This document shows positions 36,903 to 46,147 of a DNA stretch of 64,000 nt, piece after piece. This DNA is from Dokdonella immobilis (GTDB lineage Bacteria; Pseudomonadota; Gammaproteobacteria; Xanthomonadales; Rhodanobacteraceae). Location: contig NZ_FOVF01000003.1 in NCBI RefSeq assembly GCF_900115085.1, positions 124,001 to 188,000 of the forward strand, given 5' to 3'. Position numbers and translations under genes: made by a program. The notes beneath the pieces were generated by a model. It saw only the letters and a program-made list of their open reading frames with translations. It had not been told where the DNA came from and did not search any database. Within the stretch, counting starts at the first letter, position 1, and each line of letters begins with the position of its first letter.

Positions 36903-38008
36903 GTCGACCTGGACCCGACGGTCCGGATTGTCCGCAGGCAGTAGCGCTTGCCGGCCGCCCAGCATGCCACGGCCAGGAGATAGGTGAGCGCAAGCGCCCA
37001 GCTCCCGGAGCTCGAACGGACATCCACCGATGCCAGACCGGCGGGCAGCGGATCGCGCGTCCGCAGGCTCCAGTAGATCATCGGCAAGGCGACTGCAAGA
37101 TTCCAGCTCATGTACATGCCTACGACCTGGGGATGGCTGTAGCCGCAGCGGACCAGCCACTGGTACAGGTGTTCGCGGTGCGCACTATACCAACGCCGGC
37201 CGCTCAGCACCCTCGAAAGCAAAGTCGCCGTACTGTCGACGACGAAGGCCGAACAGGCAATGAATCCGGCCCAGAACGCCGTGGGTACCGCGGCCATCTG
37301 GCGAAACACCGCGACCGCGATCAACAGGCCGAGCACGCCGCTGCCGACGTCACCCATGAAGATGCGTGCACGCGGAAAATTGAACGGAAGAAAACCGAGC
37401 GTGGCCGCGGCGAACAGACCGATCTGCTGGGCTTCGCCGAGACGGCCGGCCTGGTGGCAGATCCAGGCCAGCACGCAGAACACGAACAGGGCCTGGGCGC
37501 CGAGCAATCCGTCGATGCCGTCCATGAAATTGTGCAGGTTGATCGACCCGACCAGGGCGAGCCCGCAGCACAGCGCGGCCGCGATGATCCAGGGCAGCGC
37601 CGGGTTCGAGCCGGGATCGCGAAACAACAACAAGAGCGCCGGCACGCCGAGGATGAAGGCCGCAAGGCAATGGGCGAGCAGGCGCCAGCCCGGGGCCAGG
37701 CCGCGGTGATCATCGATCCAGCCAACCACTGCGACCAGGATGATGGCTCCGAGCAGAGGCATCGAAGCGATCATGCCGGCGGCTCCATTCCGAATCTCCA
37801 CCAGCGCCAGCATCGACAACACGACCGCAATCACGATCGCGATTCCGCCACCCCGCGGCGTCGGCAGTGAATGCGATCGCCTATGCCCGGGCTGGTCGAT
37901 CAGTCGGCGCTTGAGCGCATAGCGAATGCTTGCGCGGGTCCCGAACAGCGCGACCACTGCTGTTGCCAGGGCCAACAGCAACCAGACGGCATCGGAAACA
38001 CCCGGCAT
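36899..38008 (-). CDS. WecA-like polyprenyl-phosphate sugar-1-phosphate transferase
   Basis: A 369-residue polytopic membrane protein of glycosyltransferase family 4. It begins a surface polysaccharide chain by putting a sugar phosphate on undecaprenyl phosphate. Signatures are DQPGHRRSHSLPTPRGGGIA, the acidic loop VVGWIDDHRGL, the catalytic NFMDGIDGLLGAQ, and the Mg-binding IFMGDVGSGVLG. About ten membrane helices are visible. The ATG at 38008 lies seven bases after the lapB stop; a frame to 38107 would run inside lapB. It overlaps the WbpM-like gene by four bases, so sugar modification and chain initiation are co-expressed. Confidence 0.93.
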   Translation of the reverse strand: MPGVSDAVWLLLALATAVVALFGTRASIRYALKRRLIDQPGHRRSHSLPTPRGGGIAIVIAVVLSMLALVEIRNGAAGMIASMPLLGAIILVAVVGWIDDHRGLAPGWRLLAHCLAAFILGVPALLLLFRDPGSNPALPWIIAAALCCGLALVGSINLHNFMDGIDGLLGAQALFVFCVLAWICHQAGRLGEAQQIGLFAAATLGFLPFNFPRARIFMGDVGSGVLGLLIAVAVFRQMAAVPTAFWAGFIACSAFVVDSTATLLSRVLSGRRWYSAHREHLYQWLVRCGYSHPQVVGMYMSWNLAVALPMIYWSLRTRDPLPAGLASVDVRSSSGSWALALTYLLAVACWAAGKRYCLRTIRTVGSRST

Positions 38009-38015
38009 GCGTGCC

Positions 38016-39188
38016 CTACTCGCCGACGACGCTGTGGATGGGCCGGATCGTGCTCCAGTTCTTGCAGCTCGGACATTGCCAGTGATGAGCCTTGGCACCG
38101 AATCCACAACGGGTGCACCGGTACATCGCCTGCCCCTCGAGCAGCTTGCGGGTCAGGTCGCGCTGGATCAGCAGGCTTTCCCGCGCCTCGCCTTGCGCAG
38201 TATGCAGATTGGCGTCGATCAAGGCCATGAGGGCACGCACCGACGGGCGCTGATGCAACTGGCGTGTCAGGAATTCAACCGCCGCCTTTTCGCCCTTCGT
38301 GCGTGCGTACAACCTGGCCAGGGCCAGCACGGGCGAGACGCCCTGGTGGCGTTCGGTCATGCGCAGCAGGAATTCCTCTGCGCGCTGCATCTGGTGGGCC
38401 CGGGCATAACAGTCAAGCAGGGGCGAAAGTATCTCGGGTACGTAGTCGACATCGCGTTCGGCCACATGCTCGAACGCATCGATGGCCGCGTCGAGATTGT
38501 CGTTCGCAGCCTCGATATGACCGAGGATCATGCTCGCACGCACACAATCGTCTTCCGCGGCCAACGCCGCATCGAGGCATCGCCGCGCTTCATCCCAGTC
38601 GCGGCGGGCCCGTGCCTGCTCGGCCAGTTCGCAGTGGAACTGGGCGATCAGCGATCCGCATGACTCTCCGGTCGCCGTCTCGAGCCGCGTCGCATTGTCG
38701 ATGGCCTTGTTCCAGTCGCGCTCGTGCTGATAGATCGATACCAGGTGGGTCAGCGCCGACGATGCCAGCGCATCCATCGTGACGAGGTCGGTGAACAGTG
38801 TTTCAGCCCGATCGAGCAAGCCGGCGCGCATGTAGTCTTCGCCGAGTTCGAGCAAGGCAACGGTCTTTTCCTCGTCGGTCAGACTGGGCCGCGCGATCAG
38901 GCTCTGGTGGACTCGAATCGCGCGATCGACCTCGCCACGGCGCCGGAACAGGTTGCCGAGGGCGAGGTGTGTCTCGACCGTATCGCGGTTGTATTCCGCC
39001 AGCTTGAGGAAGACCTCGATGGCCTTGTCCTGCTGTTCGTTCAGCAGATAGTTCAGGCCACGGAAATAGTTGCTCGACAACTCGCTGACGCGAGCGCCGG
39101 AAGTCCGTTCGCTGCCACGTCGGGCGACGTACCAGCCGGAAAAGGCCGCTACCGGAAGCAGCAGGAAAAGCAGGGAAAGTTCGCTCAT
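38016..39188 (-). CDS. lapB: LapB (YciM), regulator of lipopolysaccharide assembly
   Basis: LapB guides FtsH to degrade LpxC and so sets the level of lipopolysaccharide. The 390 residues match E. coli LapB (389). A membrane anchor at residues 3-22 (LSLLFLLLPVAAFSGWYVAR) is followed by about nine TPR repeats starting NYFRGLNYLLNEQQDKAIEV. The C-terminus is a rubredoxin-like zinc site: CTRCG and CPSC in MYRCTRCGFGAKAHHWQCP. The ATG at 39188 overlaps the lapA stop by four bases. A frame to 39569 over lapA is rejected. Confidence 0.96.
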   Translation of the reverse strand: MSELSLLFLLLPVAAFSGWYVARRGSERTSGARVSELSSNYFRGLNYLLNEQQDKAIEVFLKLAEYNRDTVETHLALGNLFRRRGEVDRAIRVHQSLIARPSLTDEEKTVALLELGEDYMRAGLLDRAETLFTDLVTMDALASSALTHLVSIYQHERDWNKAIDNATRLETATGESCGSLIAQFHCELAEQARARRDWDEARRCLDAALAAEDDCVRASMILGHIEAANDNLDAAIDAFEHVAERDVDYVPEILSPLLDCYARAHQMQRAEEFLLRMTERHQGVSPVLALARLYARTKGEKAAVEFLTRQLHQRPSVRALMALIDANLHTAQGEARESLLIQRDLTRKLLEGQAMYRCTRCGFGAKAHHWQCPSCKNWSTIRPIHSVVGE

Positions 39189-39481
39189 GCGTCGCCGGCA
39201 GCGTTGTCGCGGTTCACCATTGCGGTCAGTTCGGCCCTCGACTCCCTCAACAGGCGATTGCAGTTGCGCAATTCCGTGCGCAAGCGCCGGACGCGCAGGA
39301 CCCAGACCAGCAGACCGCCAAGGATCCAGCCAGCCAGCAAGGCCGCCAGCAGCGCGGCACCCTTCGGCAGCAGGAATTCGGTGACATAGAGATCGAACGC
39401 GATGCGTTCGGCGTTCAGTGCGCCGAACGTGGCGCCAAAAACGATGGACAGCAGAATCAACACCACCACGCCAAGTCGCAT
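39185..39481 (-). CDS. lapA: LapA (DUF1049) membrane protein
   Basis: A 98-residue inner-membrane protein with two helices (LGVVVLILLSIVFGATFGAL and GAALLAALLAGWILGGLLVW) and a basic, coiled cytoplasmic tail. This is the LapA/YciS family, always paired with lapB. The ATG at 39481 is preceded by GGAGAG at seven bases, so the TTG two codons earlier is less likely. It follows ihfB on the same strand by 47 bases. Confidence 0.93.
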   Translation of the reverse strand: MRLGVVVLILLSIVFGATFGALNAERIAFDLYVTEFLLPKGAALLAALLAGWILGGLLVWVLRVRRLRTELRNCNRLLRESRAELTAMVNRDNAAGDA

Positions 39482-39528
39482 GGCCAATCTCTCCAGGAGA
39501 CGATCGCCGTGCGGCGATCCTAAGGCAA

Positions 39529-39840
39529 TCAGTGGCTGCTGTCGGAGGGAGTGGAGCGAATGCCCCCATTCACCCGTTCGCGCAATTCCTTGCCGGGCTT
39601 GAAGTGTGGCACATGTTTGCCGGGCAAGGCGACCGCGTCGCCGGTCTTCGGATTGCGGCCCATGCGCGGTGGGCGAAAGTGCAGCGAAAAGCTCCCGAAT
39701 CCGCGAATCTCGATGCGTTCGCCGTGCGCGAGCGAATGCGTCATCTGTTCGAGCATGCTCTTCACGGCCAGCTCGACATCATTGCCGGCGAGATGTTGCT
39801 GACGGATGGACAGCGCTTCGATCAATTCGGATTTGGTCAT
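39529..39840 (-). CDS. ihfB: Integration host factor beta subunit
   Basis: IHF-beta pairs with IHF-alpha to bend DNA sharply in replication, recombination and transcription. The 103-residue protein begins [20 protein letters not shown], has [20 protein letters not shown], and the DNA-intercalating proline in [11 protein letters not shown]. Length and sequence match IhfB. The ATG at 39840 is preferred; a GTG at 39852 in frame could be used instead, and neither has a strong ribosome binding site. It lies just downstream of the rpsA terminator and is probably read from partial readthrough plus its own promoter. Confidence 0.96.
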   Translation of the reverse strand: MTKSELIEALSIRQQHLAGNDVELAVKSMLEQMTHSLAHGERIEIRGFGSFSLHFRPPRMGRNPKTGDAVALPGKHVPHFKPGKELRERVNGGIRSTPSDSSH

Positions 39841-39864
39841 CGCTGAAAGCACTTTGGTCGGGAT

Positions 39865-39896
39865 AAAAAAGTGCCCACCACCCCGGTGGTGGGCAC
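39865..39896 (-). terminator. Intrinsic terminator of rpsA
   Basis: On the minus strand the stem GTGCCCACCAC / GTGGTGGGCAC (11 bases, loop of four) is followed immediately by six T (39870-39865). This is a textbook Rho-independent terminator 44 bases after the rpsA stop. It would limit transcription into ihfB-lapAB. Confidence 0.9.
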
Positions 39897-39907
39897 CATC
39901 AGATCAA

Positions 39908-39933
39908 TGGCCGCTTCGCGCGCGAAACGGCCA
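39908..39933 (-). repeat. Second hairpin after rpsA
   Basis: A near-perfect 26-base palindrome, TGGCCG and CGGCCA arms with TTCGCG/CGCGAA inside and one mismatch, sits between the rpsA stop and the terminator. It may stabilise the rpsA 3' end or slow polymerase before termination. Confidence 0.6.
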
Positions 39934-39940
39934 CTCCGCA

Positions 39941-41635
39941 TCACTCGCGGTTGAACTTCTCTTTCAGCAAGGCACCGAGCTGGGTGGTAGCCCCGGTAGT
40001 GCCCTGGTAGTCGTCGAGCACCGATTGCAGTTCTTCTTCGTCCTTGGCCCGGATCGAAAGCTGCAACACGCGGCCCTTGCGATCCATGCCGATGAACTTG
40101 GCCTCAACGGAATCGCCCACCTTGAAGTGCTGGGTGGCGTCGTCGACGCGCTCCTTGGCGATGTCGTTGGCGCGCAGGTAGCCCTCGATGCCCTCGCCGA
40201 TATCGACGGTGACGCCACGCGCATCGACTTCCTTGACCGTGCCGGTCAGGATGCTGCCGCGCGGATGGTTGGCCATGAACTGGCCGAACGGATCCTGCTC
40301 GAGCTGCTTGATGCCGAGCGAAATGCGCTCGCGTTCCGGATCGACCGCGAGGACCACGGCTTCGATGTCGTCGCCCTTCTTGAAGTTGCGCACGAGATCT
40401 TCGCCGGCAGCCGCCCACGAAATGTCGGACAGGTGGACGAGGCCGTCGATGCCGCCTTCGAGACCGATGAAGATGCCGAAATCGGTGATCGACTTGATCT
40501 GGCCGGAGACCTTGTCGTTCTTCTTGTAGATCGCGGCAAAGGCTTCCCACGGATTGGCGCGGGTCTGCTTGATGCCGAGCGAAATGCGGCGGCGCTCTTC
40601 ATCGACGTCCAGGACCATGACTTCGACGTCATCGCCGACCTGCACGACCTTGGCCGGATTGACGTTCTTGTTGGTCCAGTCCATTTCGGAAACATGGACG
40701 AGGCCTTCGACGCCGGCTTCGAGTTCGACAAAGCAACCGTAGTCGGTGACGTTGGAGACCTTGCCGACCGCCTTGGTTCCGCTCGGGTAACGGCGGCTGA
40801 TGGCGACCCAGGGATCCTCGCCGAGCTGCTTGAGGCCGAGGCTGACGCGATTGCGCTCGCGATCGAACTTGAGCACGCGGACATCGAGCTCGTCGCCGAC
40901 GTTGACCACTTCGCTCGGATGACGCACGCGCTTCCAGGCCATGTCGGTGATGTGCAGCAGGCCATCGATACCGCCGAGGTCGACGAACGCGCCGTAATCG
41001 GTGAGGTTCTTGACCACGCCCTTGACCACGGCGTTTTCCTGCAGGCGATCGAGCAGCTGTTCGCGCTCGACGCTGAATTCGCTTTCAACCACGGCGCGGC
41101 GCGAAACCACGACGTTATTGCGCTTGCGGTCGAGCTTGATGATCTTGAACTCGAGTTCCTTGCCTTCCAGGTAGGAAGGATCGCGCACCGGGCGCACGTC
41201 GACCAGCGAACCAGGCAGGAACGCGCGGACATCCTTGATGTCGACCGTGAAGCCGCCCTTGACCTTGCCCGAGATGCGTCCAACGACGCTTTCGTTCTTC
41301 GAATGGATCTCTTCGAGTTCGTCCCAGACCAGCGAGCGCTTGGCCTTTTCGCGCGAGAGCATGGTCTCGCCGAATCCGTTTTCGATGGAGTCGAGGGCAA
41401 CCTTGACCTCGTCACCGACGTCAATTTCCAGTTCACCCTCTTCGTTGCGGAACTGCTCGATCGGCACAATGCCCTCGGACTTGAGTCCGGCATTGATGAC
41501 GACGACATCGGAGCGGATTTCGACAACGGTGCCGAGGACGATCGAGCCCGGCTTGAGGTTGGCGATCGACTGGCTCTGCTCGAACATCTCGGCAAAGCTT
41601 TCGGTCATCGCGGTTTCGGCAACACTTGCATTCAT
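39941..41635 (-). CDS. rpsA: Ribosomal protein S1
   Basis: S1 helps the 30S subunit bind mRNA, especially those with weak ribosome binding sites. The 564-residue protein has six S1/OB repeats; typical repeat cores are [40 protein letters not shown] and [20 protein letters not shown]. The start at 41635 gives [20 protein letters not shown]; the ATG nine codons later (41608) matches the E. coli start. Neither has a clear Shine-Dalgarno sequence, which is usual for rpsA. A 151-base leader separates it from cmk and can fold (CCGGTGCC/GGCGCCGG), consistent with the autogenous control known for this gene. Confidence 0.98.
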   Translation of the reverse strand: MNASVAETAMTESFAEMFEQSQSIANLKPGSIVLGTVVEIRSDVVVINAGLKSEGIVPIEQFRNEEGELEIDVGDEVKVALDSIENGFGETMLSREKAKRSLVWDELEEIHSKNESVVGRISGKVKGGFTVDIKDVRAFLPGSLVDVRPVRDPSYLEGKELEFKIIKLDRKRNNVVVSRRAVVESEFSVEREQLLDRLQENAVVKGVVKNLTDYGAFVDLGGIDGLLHITDMAWKRVRHPSEVVNVGDELDVRVLKFDRERNRVSLGLKQLGEDPWVAISRRYPSGTKAVGKVSNVTDYGCFVELEAGVEGLVHVSEMDWTNKNVNPAKVVQVGDDVEVMVLDVDEERRRISLGIKQTRANPWEAFAAIYKKNDKVSGQIKSITDFGIFIGLEGGIDGLVHLSDISWAAAGEDLVRNFKKGDDIEAVVLAVDPERERISLGIKQLEQDPFGQFMANHPRGSILTGTVKEVDARGVTVDIGEGIEGYLRANDIAKERVDDATQHFKVGDSVEAKFIGMDRKGRVLQLSIRAKDEEELQSVLDDYQGTTGATTQLGALLKEKFNRE

Positions 41636-41786
41636 GTGATTATCCAGAGAAGACAACAGACCGTAATCCGAACGTGGCACCGTGGCGCACGGGAAAGGAT
41701 TCGGCCCACCTGTCGGGGGCATGCAGGACATGCCGTTGCTGTTACCGGCGCCATCGGCACCGGACCGTTTTCCCTCTTGCACGCAA

Positions 41787-42464
41787 TCAGGCGGGACGAA
41801 CCACCGAAAGCACGGCAGCGACCACGCTGTCGACCGAAATACCCGTGGTATCGATCGTCAGCGCGTCTTCCGCCGGCCTGAGTGGAGCCACCGTTCGAGC
41901 GGCGTCACGCTCGTCGCGCGCCTGGATCTCGCGCAAAAGGGCGGCAAGGGTAACATTCAACCCCTTATTCTTCAACTGCTTATAGCGCCTTTTCGCCCGC
42001 TCATCGGCACTCGCGGTGAGGAACACCTTGTAGCGGGCATCCGGGAAGATCACGGTGCCCATGTCGCGGCCGTCGGCGACCAGTCCGGGATTCCTGCGGA
42101 AATCGCGCTGTTTCTCGAAAAGGGCGCTGCGAACGCCCGGAATGGCGGCAATCGCCGAGGCGGCGGCACCGGCCGTTTCGGTGCGCAGTTCGTCGGTGGC
42201 GTCGTGGCCGTTGACGATGACCCGGGTCTCGCCGCCGTCGCCGGGGTCGCGGAAGCGGATCTTCGTGGTCTGCGCGCAGCGCGTGACCGCCTCGGTGTCG
42301 GAGAGATCGAGCCCCTCGGCCCCAGCCGCGTAGCCCACTGCCCGGTACAGCGCGCCCGAGTCAAGCAGATGCCACCCCAGGCGTTCGGCCACCAGGCGGC
42401 TGATCGTGCCCTTGCCGGAGCCGGAAGGGCCATCGATGGTCAGGACCGGCGCGGAGTTCGACAT
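41787..42464 (-). CDS. cmk: Cytidylate kinase
   Basis: Cmk phosphorylates CMP and dCMP with ATP. The 225 residues are normal. The P-loop is [20 protein letters not shown], the CMP-binding insert has [30 protein letters not shown] carries the Asp and Arg that bind CMP, and the lid is in [10 protein letters not shown] and [10 protein letters not shown]. It sits between aroA (64-base gap) and rpsA, the classical gammaproteobacterial arrangement. Confidence 0.97.
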   Translation of the reverse strand: MSNSAPVLTIDGPSGSGKGTISRLVAERLGWHLLDSGALYRAVGYAAGAEGLDLSDTEAVTRCAQTTKIRFRDPGDGGETRVIVNGHDATDELRTETAGAAASAIAAIPGVRSALFEKQRDFRRNPGLVADGRDMGTVIFPDARYKVFLTASADERAKRRYKQLKNKGLNVTLAALLREIQARDERDAARTVAPLRPAEDALTIDTTGISVDSVVAAVLSVVRPA

Positions 42465-42528
42465 GGGGACCTGCGGCTGGGAACGAATCGCGATTGTAGC
42501 CTCGGATGGCCCCGGTTCGCCGAAGCGA

Positions 42529-43851
42529 TCATGCCGGGTCCGCCGCGACGCGGACGTTCATGCCGCAGCCGCGGGCGAGTTCGGCGAAGCCCGGGAACGA
42601 GGTCGCGACGTTGGCGCAATCGGCGATCCGGACCGGCCCCGAGGCGATCTGGCCGGCGACGGCGAAACTCATGGCGATGCGATGGTCGCCCGAACTTTCG
42701 ATGCGGCCGGGGCCCGGCACGCCACCCTCGATGACCGCGCCGTCGGGCTTCTCGACCACGGCAATGCCAAGCGCCTGCAGGCCCTGCGTCATCGCTGCGA
42801 TGCGGTCGGACTCCTTGACCCGCAACTCGGACGCGCCGGCAATCCGGGTTGTCCCGCGCGCCGCCGCCGCGGCGACGAAAAGGATCGGAAACTCGTCGAT
42901 CATGTCGGCGACAAACGATTCCGGCACGTCGATTCCGCGCAGCACCGCATGGCGCACGCGCAGATCGGCCACCGCGTCATCGCCCTGCCCCCGGCGATCG
43001 GTTTCGACAATATCGGCGCCCATCAGGCGCAGTATCGAAAGCAACCCGGTCCGCCGCGGATTGATGCCGACCGAACGCAGCAGGAGTTCGGAACCGGGAA
43101 CGATGCTGGCCGCGACCAGGAAGAACGCGGCCGAGGAAAAATCGGCGGGCACCACGATGTCGGTGGCCGCGAGCCGATGACCGCCAGCCAGTCGCGCCCA
43201 GCCGGGACCGAATTCGATCGGCCATCCGAACGCCTGCAGCATGCGTTCGGTGTAGTCGCGGGTCGGATGGGCCTCGCGCACTTCGGTGATGCCCTCGGCA
43301 TGCAGTCCCGCCAGCAGGATTGCCGACTTGACCTGGGCGCTGGCGATCGACGGCGCGTGCAGCATTCCTTGCAGGCGGCACCCCCCGCGGATTCGCAGCG
43401 GCGGCAGATCGCCCGCTTCGGCACGGATCTCGGCCCCCATCCGAACCAGGGGTTCGATGATGCGGCGCATCGGCCGACGCGACAGCGACTCGTCGCCGAC
43501 CAGGACCGAGTCAAAAGGCTGCCCGGCCAGCAGGCCGGCCAGCAGGCGCATGCCGGTACCGGCATTGCCGCAATCGATGGCCGTGCGTGGCGCGGCCAGT
43601 CCGTGCATGCCGACGCCGTGAACGATGCGCTGCGAAGGCGACGGCGTGTCGATGCGCACGCCCATGCCGGCAAATGCAGCAGCCGTGGCCCGGGTGTCTT
43701 CGCCCTCGAGGAAGCCCTCGATGCGCGAAACCCCATCGGCCATCGCGGCCAGCATGATGGCCCGGTGCGAAACCGACTTGTCGCCAGGCACGAGCACCTC
43801 CCCGCGCACGGGTCCGCCGCTGGAGGCGAGCCAGGCGATCGGGCCGGTCAC
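42529..43851 (-). CDS. aroA: 3-phosphoshikimate 1-carboxyvinyltransferase (EPSP synthase)
   Basis: AroA joins shikimate-3-phosphate and PEP in the pathway to chorismate. The 440-residue enzyme has the two-domain EPT fold. Key segments are [67 protein letters not shown], and the C-terminal [13 protein letters not shown] and [18 protein letters not shown] at 43851 overlaps the hisC stop (GTGA), so translation is coupled. The segment GDKSVSH resembles AroA types outside the E. coli class. Confidence 0.97.
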   Translation of the reverse strand: MTGPIAWLASSGGPVRGEVLVPGDKSVSHRAIMLAAMADGVSRIEGFLEGEDTRATAAAFAGMGVRIDTPSPSQRIVHGVGMHGLAAPRTAIDCGNAGTGMRLLAGLLAGQPFDSVLVGDESLSRRPMRRIIEPLVRMGAEIRAEAGDLPPLRIRGGCRLQGMLHAPSIASAQVKSAILLAGLHAEGITEVREAHPTRDYTERMLQAFGWPIEFGPGWARLAGGHRLAATDIVVPADFSSAAFFLVAASIVPGSELLLRSVGINPRRTGLLSILRLMGADIVETDRRGQGDDAVADLRVRHAVLRGIDVPESFVADMIDEFPILFVAAAAARGTTRIAGASELRVKESDRIAAMTQGLQALGIAVVEKPDGAVIEGGVPGPGRIESSGDHRIAMSFAVAGQIASGPVRIADCANVATSFPGFAELARGCGMNVRVAADPA

Positions 43852-44954
43852 GGCAGGGCGGCGAGCAGGCGCTCGTTCTCGGCGCGCGTGCCGAGGCTGA
43901 TGCGCAGCGTGTGGGCCAGGCCATAGCCGGCCATCGGGCGGACGATCACACCGCGTTCGAACAGGCGATCCTGCAGGCCGGCGGCATCCTCGCCGAGATC
44001 GACGAGCAGGAAATTCGTTTGCGATGGCAGCACCCGGTAACCGCGCCCTGCCAGTTCGGCGGCCAGCCAGGCGCGCTCTTCGCGCGTCCAGCGACAGACC
44101 CGCTCGAGATGCGCCGTGTCGCCGAGCGCCGCAGCGGCGGCGGCCAGGGCGAGGCTGTTGACGTTGAACGACTCGCGCAGGCGTTCGAGAACAGCGACGA
44201 CGCTGGGGTCGGCCAGCAGATAACCGATACGCAATCCGGCCAGGGCGTAAGCCTTGGAAAAGGTCCGCGTCACGACGAGGTTGGGGAAATGCTTGCGCAG
44301 GCCCAGCGCGCCACCCGCGCCTGCCGCATCGACGAATTCCTGGTAGGCCTCATCGACCACGACCAGGGTCGACTCAGGCACGTTACCGAGAAACGCGGCC
44401 AGTTCGGCATCGGAAAACCAGGTCCCGGTCGGGTTGTTCGGGTTGGCCAGGTAGACCAGACGGGTATCCACCCGGACCGCCGCGGCCAGCGCATCCAGAT
44501 CATGTCCGTACGGGGCCGAAGGATGATCGGGCGCGAGCGCCTTCACGCAGATCGCGGTGGCGCCCGCTGCCGCGGTGGCGATCGGGAACACGGCGAAACC
44601 GAATTGCGAGAACACCACCGAGCTCTGCTCGTCGGCAAAGCATTGCGCGAGCAGCATCAGCAACTCATGCGAGCCGTTGCCGAGTGCAATGCCCGCGCGT
44701 TCGACTCCGAGCCGCTCTGCGAGAGCCTGCTTCAACGCGCCGCCCTGGGGATCCGGATACCGGAATACCTCGGGCAGCGCCGATTCGATCGCCGCAATCG
44801 CCTGCGGACTCGGGCCGAGCACGGTTTCGTTCGAGCCGAGTTCGGCGAGGACCGGGCCGAAGCGCTTGCGCAGGGCCGGCAGATCATGGCCCGGATCGTA
44901 GGCGCGCAGCGGACGCGTGACCCGGTTGGCCAGTGCGGCAGCGTCGAAGCTCAC
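43848..44954 (-). CDS. HisC-type aminotransferase in the aromatic amino acid operon
   Basis: A 368-residue class I/II PLP enzyme of the histidinol-phosphate aminotransferase family. Evidence: ELGSNETVLGPSPQAIAAIE, the PLP region NGSHELLMLLAQCF, YLANPNNPTGTWFS, VVDEAYQEFVDA, and the Schiff-base lysine in TRTFSKAYALAGLRIGYLLA. Because it lies between pheA and aroA, with four-base overlaps on both sides, I infer an aromatic aminotransferase role (phenylpyruvate or related) rather than histidine synthesis. Some HisC paralogues do both. The GTG at 44954 is set by the overlap with pheA; a frame to 45083 lies inside pheA. Confidence 0.9.
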   Translation of the reverse strand: MSFDAAALANRVTRPLRAYDPGHDLPALRKRFGPVLAELGSNETVLGPSPQAIAAIESALPEVFRYPDPQGGALKQALAERLGVERAGIALGNGSHELLMLLAQCFADEQSSVVFSQFGFAVFPIATAAAGATAICVKALAPDHPSAPYGHDLDALAAAVRVDTRLVYLANPNNPTGTWFSDAELAAFLGNVPESTLVVVDEAYQEFVDAAGAGGALGLRKHFPNLVVTRTFSKAYALAGLRIGYLLADPSVVAVLERLRESFNVNSLALAAAAAALGDTAHLERVCRWTREERAWLAAELAGRGYRVLPSQTNFLLVDLGEDAAGLQDRLFERGVIVRPMAGYGLAHTLRISLGTRAENERLLAALP

Positions 44955-46060
44955 GGGACGGCGACCGGATAGGAGCCGAGGATCTTGACCTGCGCCGCGT
45001 GCGCGTCGAGTTCGCCGAGCGCCTTCTGCATCGGCTCGTCCTCGACGTGCCCGGCCAGATCGATGAAGAACGCGTATTCCCACTTGGCCTGGTGCGACGG
45101 CCGCGACTCGATCCGGTTCATCGTGATGCCGTGCTTGGCGAACGGACTGAGCACGTTGAACAGCGCGCCGGGTTGATCCTTGATGAAGACCAGCACCGAG
45201 GTCCGGTCATGCCCCGATGGCGGGAAAATCTGACGACCGAGCACGAGGAAGCGCGTGGTGTTGTCGGCGTGGTCCTCGATCGGCCCCATGATGACCTTCT
45301 TGAGGCCATAGACGAGGCCGGCCGATTCGCCGGCAATCGCCGCCGCATCGTCGGCATTGCGCGCCCGACGCGCCCCTTCCGCATTGCTCGACACCGGCAG
45401 CTTTTCGACGTCGGGCAGGTTGCCACGCAACCAGGCCTGGGTCTGGGCGAACGACTGCGGATGCGAATAGATGCGCTCGATATCCTCGATGCGGCCGCTG
45501 CGCGAAAGCAGGTACTGGTGCACGCGCAACTCGACCTCACCGCAGATCTTCAACTGCGAAGTCAGGAACATGTCGAGGGTGACCTGGATCGTGCCCTGCC
45601 CGGAGTTCTCGACCGGGACCACGCCGAAATCGGCGCCGCCATTCTCGACCTCCTGGAAGACCTCCTCGATGCTGGCCATCGGCAGGCCATGCGCCGAGCG
45701 TCCGAAATGCTTGAGCACGGCCTGCTGGCTGAACGTACCTTCGGGGCCGAGGAAGCCGATCTTCAAGGGTTCCTGCTGGGCCAGGCACGCCGACATGATC
45801 TCGCGGAATACGTGCACGAGGACCTCGTCGCTGAGCGGCCCCTCGTTGCGGTCAACGACCATGCGCAGGACCTGCGCCTCACGCTCGGGACGATAGTAGT
45901 CGACGGCGGCGGCCAACGGCCCCTTGGCCAGGCCGACCTGGTGCGCCCAGCGCGCACGCTCGGCGATCAGTTCCTGGATGGCGCGGTCGATGCCGTCGAT
46001 GCGGGTGCGCACCGTGGAAAGATCCGGCGTCGGCTGATCCGATTCGATATCGTTGCTCAT
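44951..46060 (-). CDS. pheA: Chorismate mutase / prephenate dehydratase (P-protein)
   Basis: A bifunctional enzyme of phenylalanine synthesis. Residues 15-100 form the chorismate mutase (LSTVRTRIDGIDRAIQELIA, with YYRPEREAQVL). The prephenate dehydratase follows (KIGFLGPEGTFSQQAVLKHF, ENSGQGTIQVTLD, and TRFLVLGRQ), then a C-terminal ACT regulatory domain (TSVLVFIKDQPGALFNVLSP, ITMNRIESRPS) that binds phenylalanine for feedback inhibition. The 369 residues fit the P-protein. The ATG at 46060 lies 87 bases after serC; the frame continues open to 46147 but lacks family sequence there. Confidence 0.97.
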   Translation of the reverse strand: MSNDIESDQPTPDLSTVRTRIDGIDRAIQELIAERARWAHQVGLAKGPLAAAVDYYRPEREAQVLRMVVDRNEGPLSDEVLVHVFREIMSACLAQQEPLKIGFLGPEGTFSQQAVLKHFGRSAHGLPMASIEEVFQEVENGGADFGVVPVENSGQGTIQVTLDMFLTSQLKICGEVELRVHQYLLSRSGRIEDIERIYSHPQSFAQTQAWLRGNLPDVEKLPVSSNAEGARRARNADDAAAIAGESAGLVYGLKKVIMGPIEDHADNTTRFLVLGRQIFPPSGHDRTSVLVFIKDQPGALFNVLSPFAKHGITMNRIESRPSHQAKWEYAFFIDLAGHVEDEPMQKALGELDAHAAQVKILGSYPVAVP

Positions 46061-46147
46061 GGCTGTTGTTTCCGTGCGGTACCTGCCTGCATCGGCGGCG
46101 AGTCGCCCCGGCACATGGCCGATGGCTGCTGGGATGGCGTGGCGCAA

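Noticed and set aside
39806-41881. Plus-strand frame of 691 codons over rpsA
   Set aside because: The acidic repeats are the antisense reading of S1 repeats.
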